The notes under the pieces are model-generated. The model did not search any database and was not told where the DNA came from. It saw only the letters and a program-made list of their open reading frames with translations. The position numbers were made by a program, and so were the translations under genes. Below, in pieces: positions 8,374-16,169 of a DNA stretch of 64,000 nt. Position 1 is the first letter of the stretch. The number at the start of each line of letters is the position of its first letter. Source of the DNA: Paenibacillus caui (GTDB lineage: Bacteria > Bacillota > Bacilli > Paenibacillales > Paenibacillaceae); the NCBI RefSeq assembly GCF_019904135.1, contig NZ_JAIOGQ010000003.1, forward strand, positions 62,001 to 126,000. Reading direction: 5' to 3'.

Positions 8374-8772
8374 TTATTTCAAGCTCCAAATGGCTTGACC
8401 GTTTGTTAAAGGATCGGAAAAAATAAACTCCAATCCTTTTGCACCCTTTGGAACCTCATAAGCGACCTGACCTCTTAATTTGCGACCTGCCGGGACGGAT
8501 CCGTCCAGCTGATTATTAATGAAGGTTACGATCGATATGTTGTATTTATAGCCATCGCTGTCCGCAAGGCTTGTATTCATGACGGACGAAACCACAGTGT
8601 CCTCTGTGCCTTTGTTTTCAACAGTTACATCGATAACTTTATAAACATTCCCTTCCGCAGGTTTCATGAGATCGTCTCCACTGTTGTCTTTCACAGAATT
8701 CAAGGTGATTACCAAATCATTAAAAGTTACCGAGTCGCCGACTCTATCAGAACTAGGAAAATATATCCACAA
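8374..8772 (-). pseudogene. DUF4352-like protein, N-terminus missing
   Basis: The 132-residue frame is a recognisable DUF4352/telokin-like beta-sandwich (VGDSVTFNDLVITLNSVKDN..., YKVIDVTVENKGTEDTVVSS, then LRGQVAYEVPKGAKGLEFIFSDP). Family members normally have a signal or lipobox plus a low-complexity linker before this domain. Here the frame begins directly at the domain with a TTG lacking a ribosome site, and an in-frame TGA lies six codons upstream. I read it as a 5'-truncated remnant, although a short cytoplasmic version cannot be excluded. It sits about 120 bases from the decayed tRNA-Val fragment. Confidence 0.6.
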
Positions 8773-8889
8773 AAATAGACAAAATCACACAATTTGCCTT
8801 GAATATAGGTCTAAATGTCGATTTTAGGCTGAATTATGTAAAAATGACGAAGGCTCTCTTTTATGTATCCCGCTCAACATAGTAAACAA

Positions 8890-8948
8890 CCTTGAAGCCA
8901 ACGGCCTCAAGGTTGTTCTCGTGCAATCTGCAGTAGGCTCGAATCACT
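8890..8948 (-). repeat. decayed copy of tRNA-Val 3' end plus terminator
   Basis: About four fifths identical, over 59 bases, to 12487-12546. That region comprises the terminator and the T-arm/acceptor 3' half of tRNA-Val(GAC). The tRNA-derived part (8924-8948) differs at four of 25 positions, and the loop of the terminator has drifted while its stem is kept. The rest of the tRNA is absent. Both copies lie in the same orientation, as expected for a displaced attachment-site copy or a partial tandem duplication. Confidence 0.7.
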
Positions 8949-8968
8949 CGAACTACTTGCCCGACCAG

Positions 8969-9661
8969 TTAAGAATGAAATCTCATGCTATTTTTTTCAC
9001 GGACATGCTGACCGTGCTGCGCTCTCTTCTTCAGGCTGCTGATCATGGTCACTTGTGCAATCATCAGAGCAAGCACCGTGCAGAAAGTAACGACGTACAT
9101 CGAAAAAATCCAGATTTTTCTCGTATCCGTGCCCCCCATCATTCCGTGAGCAAGCGCGAAAATAAAGAGAATGTAGGCCGAAAGGTGAATGGCGCGCCAC
9201 AGTTTGACGGACATTTTTGCCCTCAGATCGGTCGTGGTAACGACGAACAGAAGTCCGTACAGAGTCAATGTCCCCAGCCCGTAGATAAACGGTTCTTTGG
9301 GTCCTGTGAACGGGACGATCAGCTGTCCCCAGGAAAAGGGAACATAGGCATCAATCACGAGCAGCATCGGATGCAGCATCGCCAGAAAAACGCCGCCAGT
9401 GTTGGTCAGAAAATGAAAATCTCTAACCCTGGATCGGATTTTTTGTTTCCCTTTCCAGATCGGCATGCCGTATGTAATTCCAAGGCATATTCCAAGAAAC
9501 AGCAGCAGGTAAGCGGTAATTCCGAGTGTCCGCGTGATCACCCATGTTGGAACGGTTGAAAGCGGCGATCCGGAACGGCGAACCATTTCTATAAAAATGG
9601 CGTAGATCATGATGAGGGCAATGACGGTTATCCATTTTAACGGTTTGTGCTTATGTTCCAT
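8969..9661 (-). CDS. ferric-reductase-like transmembrane protein
   Basis: A 230-residue polytopic membrane protein with about six hydrophobic segments. Histidines lie within or next to helices (DFHFLTN, AMLHPMLLV, WRAIHLSAYILF, ALAHGMMGG), spaced as haem b ligands of the ferric reductase/NOX/MsrQ transmembrane superfamily. There is no attached FAD/NADPH domain. It is the last gene of an operon with apbE and a DUF2271 gene; the spacing is 15 bases and AAGGGAG serves its ATG. Inferred role: moving electrons across the membrane to an extracytoplasmic, flavin-linked acceptor. Which acceptor is unknown. Confidence 0.8.
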   Translation of the reverse strand: MEHKHKPLKWITVIALIMIYAIFIEMVRRSGSPLSTVPTWVITRTLGITAYLLLFLGICLGITYGMPIWKGKQKIRSRVRDFHFLTNTGGVFLAMLHPMLLVIDAYVPFSWGQLIVPFTGPKEPFIYGLGTLTLYGLLFVVTTTDLRAKMSVKLWRAIHLSAYILFIFALAHGMMGGTDTRKIWIFSMYVVTFCTVLALMIAQVTMISSLKKRAQHGQHVREKNSMRFHS

Positions 9662-9676
9662 GAAAAAATGCTCCCT

Positions 9677-10630
9677 TCATGATCCATCAAGTGTGATTTG
9701 CTTTGACAGATCCGCTTCATCCAGGTATTGGTCAATATTCAAAGAGGCTGAAAGCCGCCCCTGTTGATCGACCAGAATATAGGCAAGCTCAGGTTGGCGT
9801 AATCTTAACCAGGAAGGGCCTTGTTCGCTACCCAGAATCAGCAGACATTTCGCGTAGATTTCACATGGAACAAGCGTCCGGCCGATTACAGTCGCTTGAA
9901 CAAGGTCCGACTCGGCGGGAAGCCCGGTGCGCGGGTCGATGATATGATGCATTTTGCGTCCATCCAGCTTCCAGCTCCGTTTGATAACGCTGCTTGTAGC
10001 GACGCCTGCCTGTTCCTTCAACTGCAGCCTGGCGATTGTTTTGTCATCCGAATAGGGATGCGCGATGCCGATCAGCCAAGGTTCTCCGGAACTCCCGCTT
10101 TTCCAGGACATGATATCGCCGCCAGCGTCGATTAGTCCTTCCTTCCGTCCTTTTTTCATCAAGGACGCAGCCATTTGCTCCGCACTCCAGCCTTTGGCGA
10201 TTCCGCCAAAATCGAACAAACATTCGTCATTAATATTCACGGTCCGCAGGTCCAGGTTGAACCGAATCGGTTCTACGAATCCCGTAGGATTATCAACCGG
10301 GTCATCGGTCCGCGCATTTTCCCGTTCTACTTTTTCAAAAGATTGCCCGTAGCCTGATCCTGACAGCGTTTTTCCCAAAAAAGGAGTAAAAATACCGCCA
10401 GTCTCTTCAAAGTAATGAAGAGATTCATATACAAGATGCGCAAAAAGCTCGGAGACTTTTGTGGCCTCTCCTGCCTTCCCGTTCACAAGACTGAGCTCGC
10501 TTGCAGGCAGGAAGCGTGAAAATTTTGCTTCAATGAATCGGAACCACTGGAACACTTGTGCCGCGTCCTCAGCGCTCAGTCCGGCGGTCAGGATGCTGGT
10601 GTTCATCGCCCGGATTTGGAATGTCGCCAT
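9677..10630 (-). CDS. apbE: FAD:protein FMN transferase (ApbE)
   Basis: Transfers FMN from FAD onto a Thr/Ser of exported target proteins, a Mg2+-dependent reaction. Family motifs are FDFGGIAKGWSAEQM, IDAGGDIMSWK, VATSSVIKRSWK and HHIIDPRTGLPAESD. At 317 residues the length is normal. No lipobox or signal peptide is evident (MATFQIRAMNTSILT), so it may act in the cytoplasm or be exported by other means. It is preceded by the DUF2271 gene with a two-base gap and followed by the ferric-reductase-like gene. No FMN-binding-domain substrate is encoded nearby. Confidence 0.9.
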   Translation of the reverse strand: MATFQIRAMNTSILTAGLSAEDAAQVFQWFRFIEAKFSRFLPASELSLVNGKAGEATKVSELFAHLVYESLHYFEETGGIFTPFLGKTLSGSGYGQSFEKVERENARTDDPVDNPTGFVEPIRFNLDLRTVNINDECLFDFGGIAKGWSAEQMAASLMKKGRKEGLIDAGGDIMSWKSGSSGEPWLIGIAHPYSDDKTIARLQLKEQAGVATSSVIKRSWKLDGRKMHHIIDPRTGLPAESDLVQATVIGRTLVPCEIYAKCLLILGSEQGPSWLRLRQPELAYILVDQQGRLSASLNIDQYLDEADLSKQITLDGS

Positions 10631-10632
10631 TC

Positions 10633-11343
10633 TCAGGATCCTCTGGTTTGAGTGACCGGTTCCTGCTGAGCGGAAGCGATGCTTGCCCCTGGCTTGAATC
10701 CTGCGCTTACATTTTCCAGAAGCGTTCCTTGGGATTCAGCATCTGCAGGTTTATATTCGACTTTGGCTTTCGTCTCACCGGCGAAATCGCTGCCGACAGC
10801 GATTTCGCCGGTGTAAATCACGCGGTTTTCCCAGAAAATATTGCCTTCAACTTTATAAACGTAGGTTCCGGGATCGACCGCCTGGCCGGACTCATCCGTG
10901 CAATCCCAGTACACGACATGCATTCCCGGTTCCTGCTCGGGAAGACTGACTCGCTTGATTTCATTTTCCGAAGCATTCTCCCAGTTTGCCGCTTCGCGCC
11001 ATTCCGGAAGGCTTTCCGGTCTTGTTCTGTAACCGCCATTCGCCGTAAAGCTCGATGCGCGCAGCGTTTTTACATAGTTGCCCTGGCTGTCTTCAATCCA
11101 GATTGCAATCTGATTGCTGGCAAGCCTGTCCAGATGGTAAAGCTGGTAGTGGATATCGACAAGTCCCAGCGTTTTTACGCTAGGGGTGCTGGTTGTAGCT
11201 GAAGCATCATTGCCGGAAGAAGCAAGGTTCACAGGAGGGGAGGCGGAGAAAGGATTATCTTTGTGAGCAAAAGTGGACATGCCTGAGATGATGATTACCC
11301 CTGCGCCAAGGGTTCCGACAACGGGGATCAGCACTTTTTTCAT
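10633..11343 (-). CDS. DUF2271 domain exported protein
   Basis: A 236-residue protein with an N-terminal membrane or signal segment (MKKVLIPVVGTLGAGVIIISG). After a Ser/Thr/Pro-rich linker comes a FlgD-like Ig fold: IWIEDSQGNYVKTLRASSF, then VYWDCTDESGQAVDPGTYVYKVEG. This matches DUF2271, a family that co-occurs with apbE. It is the first gene of the three-gene operon, with GGAGTGATC before the ATG and a good promoter about 78 bases upstream. Its role is probably extracytoplasmic and linked to the flavinylated redox chain; the exact function is unknown. I see no D-x-x-S/T-G-A-S/T flavinylation motif in it. Confidence 0.78.
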   Translation of the reverse strand: MKKVLIPVVGTLGAGVIIISGMSTFAHKDNPFSASPPVNLASSGNDASATTSTPSVKTLGLVDIHYQLYHLDRLASNQIAIWIEDSQGNYVKTLRASSFTANGGYRTRPESLPEWREAANWENASENEIKRVSLPEQEPGMHVVYWDCTDESGQAVDPGTYVYKVEGNIFWENRVIYTGEIAVGSDFAGETKAKVEYKPADAESQGTLLENVSAGFKPGASIASAQQEPVTQTRGS

Positions 11344-11420
11344 GGATGATCACTCCAATACATTGCTTTTTTTGTCAAGCACGAACGGCGGGATCACAAT
11401 CAACAATGAACTTTACTCGT

Positions 11421-11449
11421 AGTATAGTATCAATAGATAAAGTTGGCAA
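11421..11449 (-). promoter_or_regulatory. promoter of the DUF2271-apbE operon
   Basis: On the minus strand TTGCCA, a 17-base spacer and TATACT, about 80 bases upstream of the first ATG. The remaining stretch up to 11660 is AT-rich. It also holds a TATAAT (11634-11639) that may serve the small gene to its right. Confidence 0.7.
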
Positions 11450-11666
11450 AATCCATTGAAAATCAATGTTATTCTTATGAAAATATTGTACCAGATGAAC
11501 GGGCATCATTCTGTTAAGGATTTATGGTATGAAGAAAATAAGCGGAGGCAATACCGAATTTCGTCTTAAAATCCGCGCCACGCAAGTGTTTGAGTACGGA
11601 TTTTTCATTTCTTTCTTCCTGATTTTTTTGTAATATAATTACATAAAACACTGAGGGAGGATGGAA

Positions 11667-11768
11667 ATGTTAAAATTTATAGGGATTATACTACCAATTT
11701 TATGTGCGATATTTGTTGGATATATAGTATATCTCGTAATCAAATTACTTAGAAAATATACGAAATAA
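11667..11768 (+). CDS. 33-aa single-pass membrane peptide
   Basis: A short open frame too small for ordinary gene calls: MLKFIGIILPILCAIFVG..., one hydrophobic helix of about 24 residues and a basic tail (KLLRKYTK). GGGAGG (11655-11660) lies six bases before the ATG, and TATAAT is about 30 bases upstream. The base composition is AT-rich, like the lipoprotein gene that follows. The function is unknown. Confidence 0.5.
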   Translation: MLKFIGIILPILCAIFVGYIVYLVIKLLRKYTK

Positions 11769-11874
11769 AACCACTCAGTTTTCGGGAAATAGTAAACCAT
11801 TTTGAAGGCTTATTTGAGCATATAAATCCACCTTTTTCGTGGTAAAATTTAGAGAAAATGGTAGGGGTGATCTT

Positions 11875-12426
11875 GTGAAAAAGTACATGCTATACTTGAC
11901 TTTTATAGTGACTATAATTTTAAGTGCATGCAGTAATATAGATTTCAAACCGGACACATTTTCTCAAGACGACATGGGTATTGTTCAAATCGATAGCGGA
12001 AACAAAGTTATTTATGGAATGAGCAGGACAGAAGCTGAAGATATATTAGGAACAGGTGACAAATCTGCATTAGGAATGATTGATTATAAATCTGGAGTTT
12101 CAGTATTTTATAGAGATGATTCAGTTGCAGGAATTGCGTTACGTGAGCATTCGAATGGTCACTATAAAACAACTCGTGGAGCTGAAATAAAGATGCTTAA
12201 AGGCAAGATAAAAAAAATGTATGGAGAAAAGCATGCCATCGACCAGACTCCATTAAACTTGGATTATGCTTATGACAGTAAAGAAGGCAAGTTCTTGAAT
12301 AAGATATCACCTAAGTCAGAAGATGATGCGAAGAGTACATATGTGATTTCTGCAATATTCAATTCAGACGGATATGCCGAACGTATAATGATACTTGATA
12401 GTGAATTCGCAATTTACCTGAAGTAA
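11875..12426 (+). CDS. AT-rich uncharacterised lipoprotein
   Basis: A 183-residue protein beginning VKKYMLYLTFIVTIILSAC, a signal peptide with lipobox LSAC. The mature part is soluble and charged, with no family I recognise. The stretch YGMSRTEAEDILGTGDKS resembles the small helix-turn units of SmpA/OmlA-like lipoproteins, but only weakly. The GTG at 11875 follows GGTAGGGGTGATC. Base composition is clearly more AT-rich than most of the window, which suggests foreign origin. It lies between the tRNA-Val gene and its decayed copy. Confidence 0.75.
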   Translation: MKKYMLYLTFIVTIILSACSNIDFKPDTFSQDDMGIVQIDSGNKVIYGMSRTEAEDILGTGDKSALGMIDYKSGVSVFYRDDSVAGIALREHSNGHYKTTRGAEIKMLKGKIKKMYGEKHAIDQTPLNLDYAYDSKEGKFLNKISPKSEDDAKSTYVISAIFNSDGYAERIMILDSEFAIYLK

Positions 12427-12480
12427 AATCAGACCCCGATTAGACCCCAAAAGACATTTTTAATAGTACTTTCAAGAAAG

Positions 12481-12516
12481 AAAAACCCTTGAAGCCTCAT
12501 GCCTCAAGGGTTTTTC
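12481..12516 (-). terminator. terminator of tRNA-Val
   Basis: Inverted repeat AAACCCTTGA...TCAAGGGTTTTT directly downstream of the tRNA on the minus strand. The same hairpin, diverged, recurs at 8890-8915. Confidence 0.8.
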
Positions 12517-12521
12517 TCGTA

Positions 12522-12594
12522 TGATCTGCAGTGGGCTCGAACCACTGACCCCCACCCTGTCAAGATGGTGCTCTCCCAGCTGAGCTAGCAGATC
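12522..12594 (-). tRNA. tRNA-Val (anticodon GAC)
   Basis: A 73-base cloverleaf on the minus strand. Acceptor GATCTGC pairs with GCAGATC, with discriminator A. The D-arm is TAGCTCAGCTGGGAGAGCA. The anticodon stem CCATC/GGTGG closes the loop TTGACAG, giving GAC. The T-loop is GTTCGAGCC. CCA is not encoded. Confidence 0.93.
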
Positions 12595-12615
12595 AAAATA
12601 AAGGGAACAAGTAAT

Positions 12616-12644
12616 ATGATATCATCCCGATGGCTAACTGTCAA
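12616..12644 (-). promoter_or_regulatory. promoter of tRNA-Val
   Basis: On the minus strand a perfect TTGACA, a 17-base spacer and TATCAT, ending about 20 bases before the tRNA 5' end. Confidence 0.8.
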
Positions 12645-12719
12645 ACAGATTTTGCGTATAAACCTCCTATCCGCGGCAACAATGGATATTGAATTTAGCC
12701 GTGCGAGGGAGGGTCCGCA

Positions 12720-12974
12720 GTGAACAATAGCTTGAAGAAAAAGAAAACGAAGCGCATCAGTATCATTTCCGTTTCCGTCAGGGCAGTGCTGGGAGCAGCG
12801 CTGTGCGGGCTGATTCTTTCAGTCCTAACCGGCTGCGGGGCGATGAAGCCAAGTGAACAGACGCTTCAAATGCAGATGCCGGAATCTTCGACGGACCTGC
12901 CGATGATCGATGATGTGTACGGATCTTCCGTAGAGTCGGACGTGTACAACCCGGACAGATTAAGACTGCCATAA
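12720..12974 (+). CDS. small uncharacterised lipoprotein
   Basis: An 84-residue protein. A basic N-terminus (NNSLKKKKTKR) is followed by a hydrophobic segment ending in lipobox VLTGC. The mature part is about 45 residues, Met/Ser/Asp-rich, with no known domain. The GTG start follows GAGGGAGGG (12708-12716). Monocistronic by appearance. Function unknown. Confidence 0.65.
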   Translation: MNNSLKKKKTKRISIISVSVRAVLGAALCGLILSVLTGCGAMKPSEQTLQMQMPESSTDLPMIDDVYGSSVESDVYNPDRLRLP

Positions 12975-13062
12975 GAACGGTAAACAGCCGATGTATGCAT
13001 GCCGGTCATTTTTTTGTATAATAATGCGGTTAAGTACTTGTACATAGGAGGTTATTCGTTTA

Positions 13063-13506
13063 ATGGCCGCTGTGATCATACCCGTTAGAACAGAAGAACA
13101 GCTTCAGAGCTGTCTGGATATCCGCAAGGAGGTTTTTGTCGAGGAGCAGCAAGTTCCCATCGAGCTGGAAATCGACGAGTTCGACCGCATCAGTCCGGAT
13201 GCCCATCATCTGCTGATTGAGCAAGACGGCAAAAATGCCGCAACCGGAAGAATTACCTATTATAAGGATAACGCGGCGAAAATGCAGCGTATAGCCGTCC
13301 GGAAAGAGTTCCGCTCCCAGGGCATCGGCCAAGTTCTGATGCTGGCGCTCGAGGAGCTGGCCCGCGAGCTTGGCTTTGAGAAAGCCGTTCTGGACGGGCA
13401 GCTTCATGCCGTACCGTTTTATGAAAAGCTTGGTTATGAGGTGGCCAGTCAGGAACCGTTTGAGGATGCGGGCATTATGCATCACCGAATGGAGAAAAAG
13501 CTGTAA
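13063..13506 (+). CDS. GNAT-family N-acetyltransferase
   Basis: A 147-residue single-domain acyl-CoA transferase. The acetyl-CoA pyrophosphate loop is visible in IAVRKEFRSQGIGQVLM, and the C-terminal YEKLGYEV strand-helix is typical. The N-terminal IRKEVFVEEQQVP motif is characteristic of the ElaA/YjcF-like subgroup. GGAGG lies upstream of the ATG. The substrate is unknown. Confidence 0.88.
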   Translation: MAAVIIPVRTEEQLQSCLDIRKEVFVEEQQVPIELEIDEFDRISPDAHHLLIEQDGKNAATGRITYYKDNAAKMQRIAVRKEFRSQGIGQVLMLALEELARELGFEKAVLDGQLHAVPFYEKLGYEVASQEPFEDAGIMHHRMEKKL

Positions 13507-13587
13507 CGGCTTGAATAAGCTATCCATTTCCGGACATCATAACGCTATCCTGCAATTGAAGGAAATCCACATCAAGGAGCTGTGATG

Positions 13588-13833
13588 ATGATGGCTTTAC
13601 CTACAAGAGAAACCTTTATAGCAGTCCGGAAAAATGGAGACGGCGATCTGACCGCCTTCAAGACGTCCAGCGGGCGCGTTCTTGCTTATGAAGATGCGCT
13701 GCGCGAAGTACAGAGCGGGGCAATAGCCGGCGTCAATGTATTCAAAGGCCGGGACGGGGAATTTTATATCCGCGGGGACGCGGATGGCGATCCGACCAAC
13801 AATCTGGACTCGCTTCCGACATTTGATTCCTGA
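13588..13833 (+). CDS. DUF3892-type small protein
   Basis: An 81-residue soluble protein with the compact pattern FIAVRKNGDGDLTAFKTSSGRVLAYEDALREVQSGAI-AGVNVFKG, matching DUF3892 as I recall it. Four in-frame starts cluster (GTG 13582, ATG 13585, 13588, 13591); AAGGAG at 13574-13579 fits 13588 best. The function is unknown. It ends just before a hairpin that separates it from the argS T-box unit. Confidence 0.75.
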   Translation: MMALPTRETFIAVRKNGDGDLTAFKTSSGRVLAYEDALREVQSGAIAGVNVFKGRDGEFYIRGDADGDPTNNLDSLPTFDS

Positions 13834-13860
13834 AACTTGCCAGACATCAGTTTACAAAGC

Positions 13861-13897
13861 AGAGCGTTTCCGGTTTGTCCGGGAGCGTTCTTTTTTA
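13861..13897 (+). terminator. terminator before the argS T-box
   Basis: AGAGCGTTTCCGG/CCGGGAGCGTTCT stem with a TTTTTT tail. Confidence 0.7.
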
Positions 13898-13906
13898 TCT
13901 TGATGC

Positions 13907-13935
13907 TTGATTTTTTACGCTGTTCTCTCTATAAT
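13907..13935 (+). promoter_or_regulatory. promoter of the argS leader
   Basis: TTGATT (13907-13912), a 17-base spacer and TATAAT (13930-13935). It places the RNA start near 13942, at the beginning of the T-box. Confidence 0.75.
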
Positions 13936-13941
13936 GATTAG

Positions 13942-14195
13942 AAATTAATGCAAAATCGAAGATCGGGAGAGTAGCTGTATAGCGGAAGTTCAAGAGAGCC
14001 GGAAGGGTGGGAGCCGGTACGGAAGCTGTAGTGAAACGGACCCGGGAGATGGGCTGCCGAACTATTGCGGCGTAGGCTGCCCCGGAAACAAACCGTTATT
14101 TGTTCAAGTGGTCGGACCATGGAAGGTCGGACAACAAGAGTGGTACCGCGAGCAATCCCCGTCCTCGTCTCTTTTTGGAGACGGGGACTTTTTGT
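13942..14195 (+). promoter_or_regulatory. T-box riboswitch, Arg-type, upstream of argS
   Basis: A tRNA-sensing leader. The T-box core AGAGTGGTACCGCG is at 14137-14150. The Stem I distal loop GGGTGGGAGCCGG is near 14005. A candidate specifier, GAAA-CGG-A, puts the Arg codon CGG at 14037-14039. The terminator stem (TCCCCGTC.../GGAGACGGGGA with a T run) ends at about 14195. Uncharged tRNA-Arg should stabilise the antiterminator and allow argS transcription. The alternative triplet ACG (Thr) would not fit the downstream enzyme. Confidence 0.88.
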
Positions 14196-14221
14196 TTTTT
14201 TATGAAGGAGGAAGTACGGGG

Positions 14222-16144
14222 ATGTTAAGTCAAAGAATTTCGGATTACATCGAAACCGGTTTGAGGAGGTGGTTAACGGCTTTAGGATATGATGCGCCTG
14301 ACGTGCATATTCAGGTGGAGACGCCGGCCAGGTTAGAGCACGGGGATTACTCCACGAATATAGCGATGCAGCTTGCCAAAATGCTTAAACAGCCGCCCCT
14401 CAAAATTGCTCAGGAAATCAAGGCCGAGCTGGAGCGCAGCGGTGGAGATCCGCTTGTTCGGAAAATGGAGGCGGTGGCTCCCGGTTTTCTGAACGTCTAT
14501 GTCGACTGGAATCATTGGGCCTCAGGGAAACCGGAGAGCAAAGCGGTGCCTGTCCGGAAAGTTGTGGTGGAGCATACCTCCATCAATCCGAATAAATCAG
14601 CTCATATCGGCCATCTCCGCAACTCCTGCATCGGCGATACGCTGGTGAGGATGCTGAGAAGAAGCGGTGCCCAGGTTGAAGTTCACAATTATATCGATGA
14701 CCTGGGGAACCAGCTCGCGGACACGGTTGTCGGCCTTCTGCACACGCCTGTAACCGGAGATTACAGCAGGTTTGGTGACTTCTGCTGGGACGTCTACTCG
14801 AAGCTCCATAAGCAGTTTGAAACTCGTCCCGAGCTGCTTGAGGAGCGTACGAATGTCCTCCATGCGCTGGAAGAAGGGGACGGCAATCTCGCCTGGACGG
14901 GGACGATTACCGCCGAACGGATTGTACGCGAGCATCTCGAGGAAATGAAGCAGTTCGGCATCCATTATGATCTGCTTGTCTGGGAAAGCAGCATCGTAAG
15001 GGAAGGCTTCTGGAATTCGGCTTTTGAGCTGCTGAAGCAAACTCCTTATTTTCATAAAGAAGCCGAGGGAAAGCTGGCGGGGTGTTGGGTACTCAAGCAA
15101 ACCGAGCGGTCCGGGGACGGGGAAAAGAACCCCGTGCAGGAGACAGATCCAGTTTTGCCCCTGACGAACACTTCTGCGGAGGAAGCGGGAGACTCGGCGC
15201 ACAGCAAGGATAAGGTGCTGGTTCGCTCGAACGGAATCTTGACTTATACGGCCAAGGATATTGCTTACCACCTGTGGAAATTCGGGCTGCTGGACAACGA
15301 TTTTTGCTATAGCCTGTTTCAGGACGGGGTTTGGTCCACCGTAAGGAAGGGAGCAAGCCGGCAATTCGGCAGGGCGGACAGCGTCATCAATGTGATCGAC
15401 CACAGGCAGGAATATCCGCAGGCGATGGTGAAGCAGGCGCTCGAACTGCTCGGATACCGGGAACAGGCAAAGGGGCTGCGCCATGTAGCTTATGGCGTCG
15501 TATCGCTGAGCAGGTCAGCGGCAGCGGAGCTTGGAATAGATACTTCGGACGGAAAAGCCTCTTATGCCATGTCAGGCAGACAGGGCATCGGCATGAAGGT
15601 ATCAACGCTGCTGGATAAAATGGAGCAGGTGATAGAAGACAGCCGTTCTGACCATACCGGCCTTTCCAGCCGGATGATTGCGGCCGCTTCCATCCGCTTT
15701 TACCTGCTGCGGTACAATTTGCAGACCGAAGTGGTGTTTGACCTGCAGCAGGCGACCGAAATTTCAGGGAACACGGGCGTGTATTTGCTGTATACCTATT
15801 CCCGCTCCCTGAGCGTTCTGAACAAGGGCGGCGCAACTCCGGAGGCGTTACCGGCAGTTCCTGAGAAGCTGCCGGCGTTCGAGCAGCCGGAATATGCCTT
15901 GATCAGACAAATTGCAGCCTGGCCGGATGTGCTGGACAAGGCATGCCGCGAACTGACACCCAATTTGATCTGCAGCTACGCTTACGAGCTGTGCGCCCTG
16001 TTCAACAATTTTTATGCCGCCTGTCCCATCATCAAAGCGGCTGACGACCTGCGTTCTTTCCGGCTGTGGCTGGTCAGCGAGTTTAATGCTGCTTTGAAAG
16101 ACGTTCTGGAAACCCTTGGATTGCCTGCTCCAAGCCGGATGTAA
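14222..16144 (+). CDS. argS: arginyl-tRNA synthetase
   Basis: Charges tRNA-Arg. The class I signature is HIGHLRNS at residues 128-135. The KMSKS-region equivalent is YAMSGRQGIGMKVSTLL, and the C-terminal anticodon-binding helical domain is present (FYLLRYNLQTEVVFDL..., YAYELCALFNNFYAACPI). The protein is 640 residues, longer than the usual 550-570. Part of the excess is a hydrophilic insert around residues 295-335. The start ATG at 14222 follows AAGGAGGAAG; the open frame extending upstream into the T-box is not coding. Control is by the T-box. Divergence from ordinary ArgS suggests that it may be a second copy. Confidence 0.9.
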   Translation: MLSQRISDYIETGLRRWLTALGYDAPDVHIQVETPARLEHGDYSTNIAMQLAKMLKQPPLKIAQEIKAELERSGGDPLVRKMEAVAPGFLNVYVDWNHWASGKPESKAVPVRKVVVEHTSINPNKSAHIGHLRNSCIGDTLVRMLRRSGAQVEVHNYIDDLGNQLADTVVGLLHTPVTGDYSRFGDFCWDVYSKLHKQFETRPELLEERTNVLHALEEGDGNLAWTGTITAERIVREHLEEMKQFGIHYDLLVWESSIVREGFWNSAFELLKQTPYFHKEAEGKLAGCWVLKQTERSGDGEKNPVQETDPVLPLTNTSAEEAGDSAHSKDKVLVRSNGILTYTAKDIAYHLWKFGLLDNDFCYSLFQDGVWSTVRKGASRQFGRADSVINVIDHRQEYPQAMVKQALELLGYREQAKGLRHVAYGVVSLSRSAAAELGIDTSDGKASYAMSGRQGIGMKVSTLLDKMEQVIEDSRSDHTGLSSRMIAAASIRFYLLRYNLQTEVVFDLQQATEISGNTGVYLLYTYSRSLSVLNKGGATPEALPAVPEKLPAFEQPEYALIRQIAAWPDVLDKACRELTPNLICSYAYELCALFNNFYAACPIIKAADDLRSFRLWLVSEFNAALKDVLETLGLPAPSRM

Positions 16145-16169
16145 CCGAAGCCGCAAAACGCCGGGCTTG

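Noticed and set aside
8921-9559. 212-codon plus-strand frame
   Set aside because: Antisense to the ferric-reductase-like gene and begins in the decayed tRNA fragment; no protein-like features.
14108-14221. In-frame upstream extension of argS
   Set aside because: The extension runs through the T-box core and terminator; the ribosome site and family N-terminus place the start at 14222.
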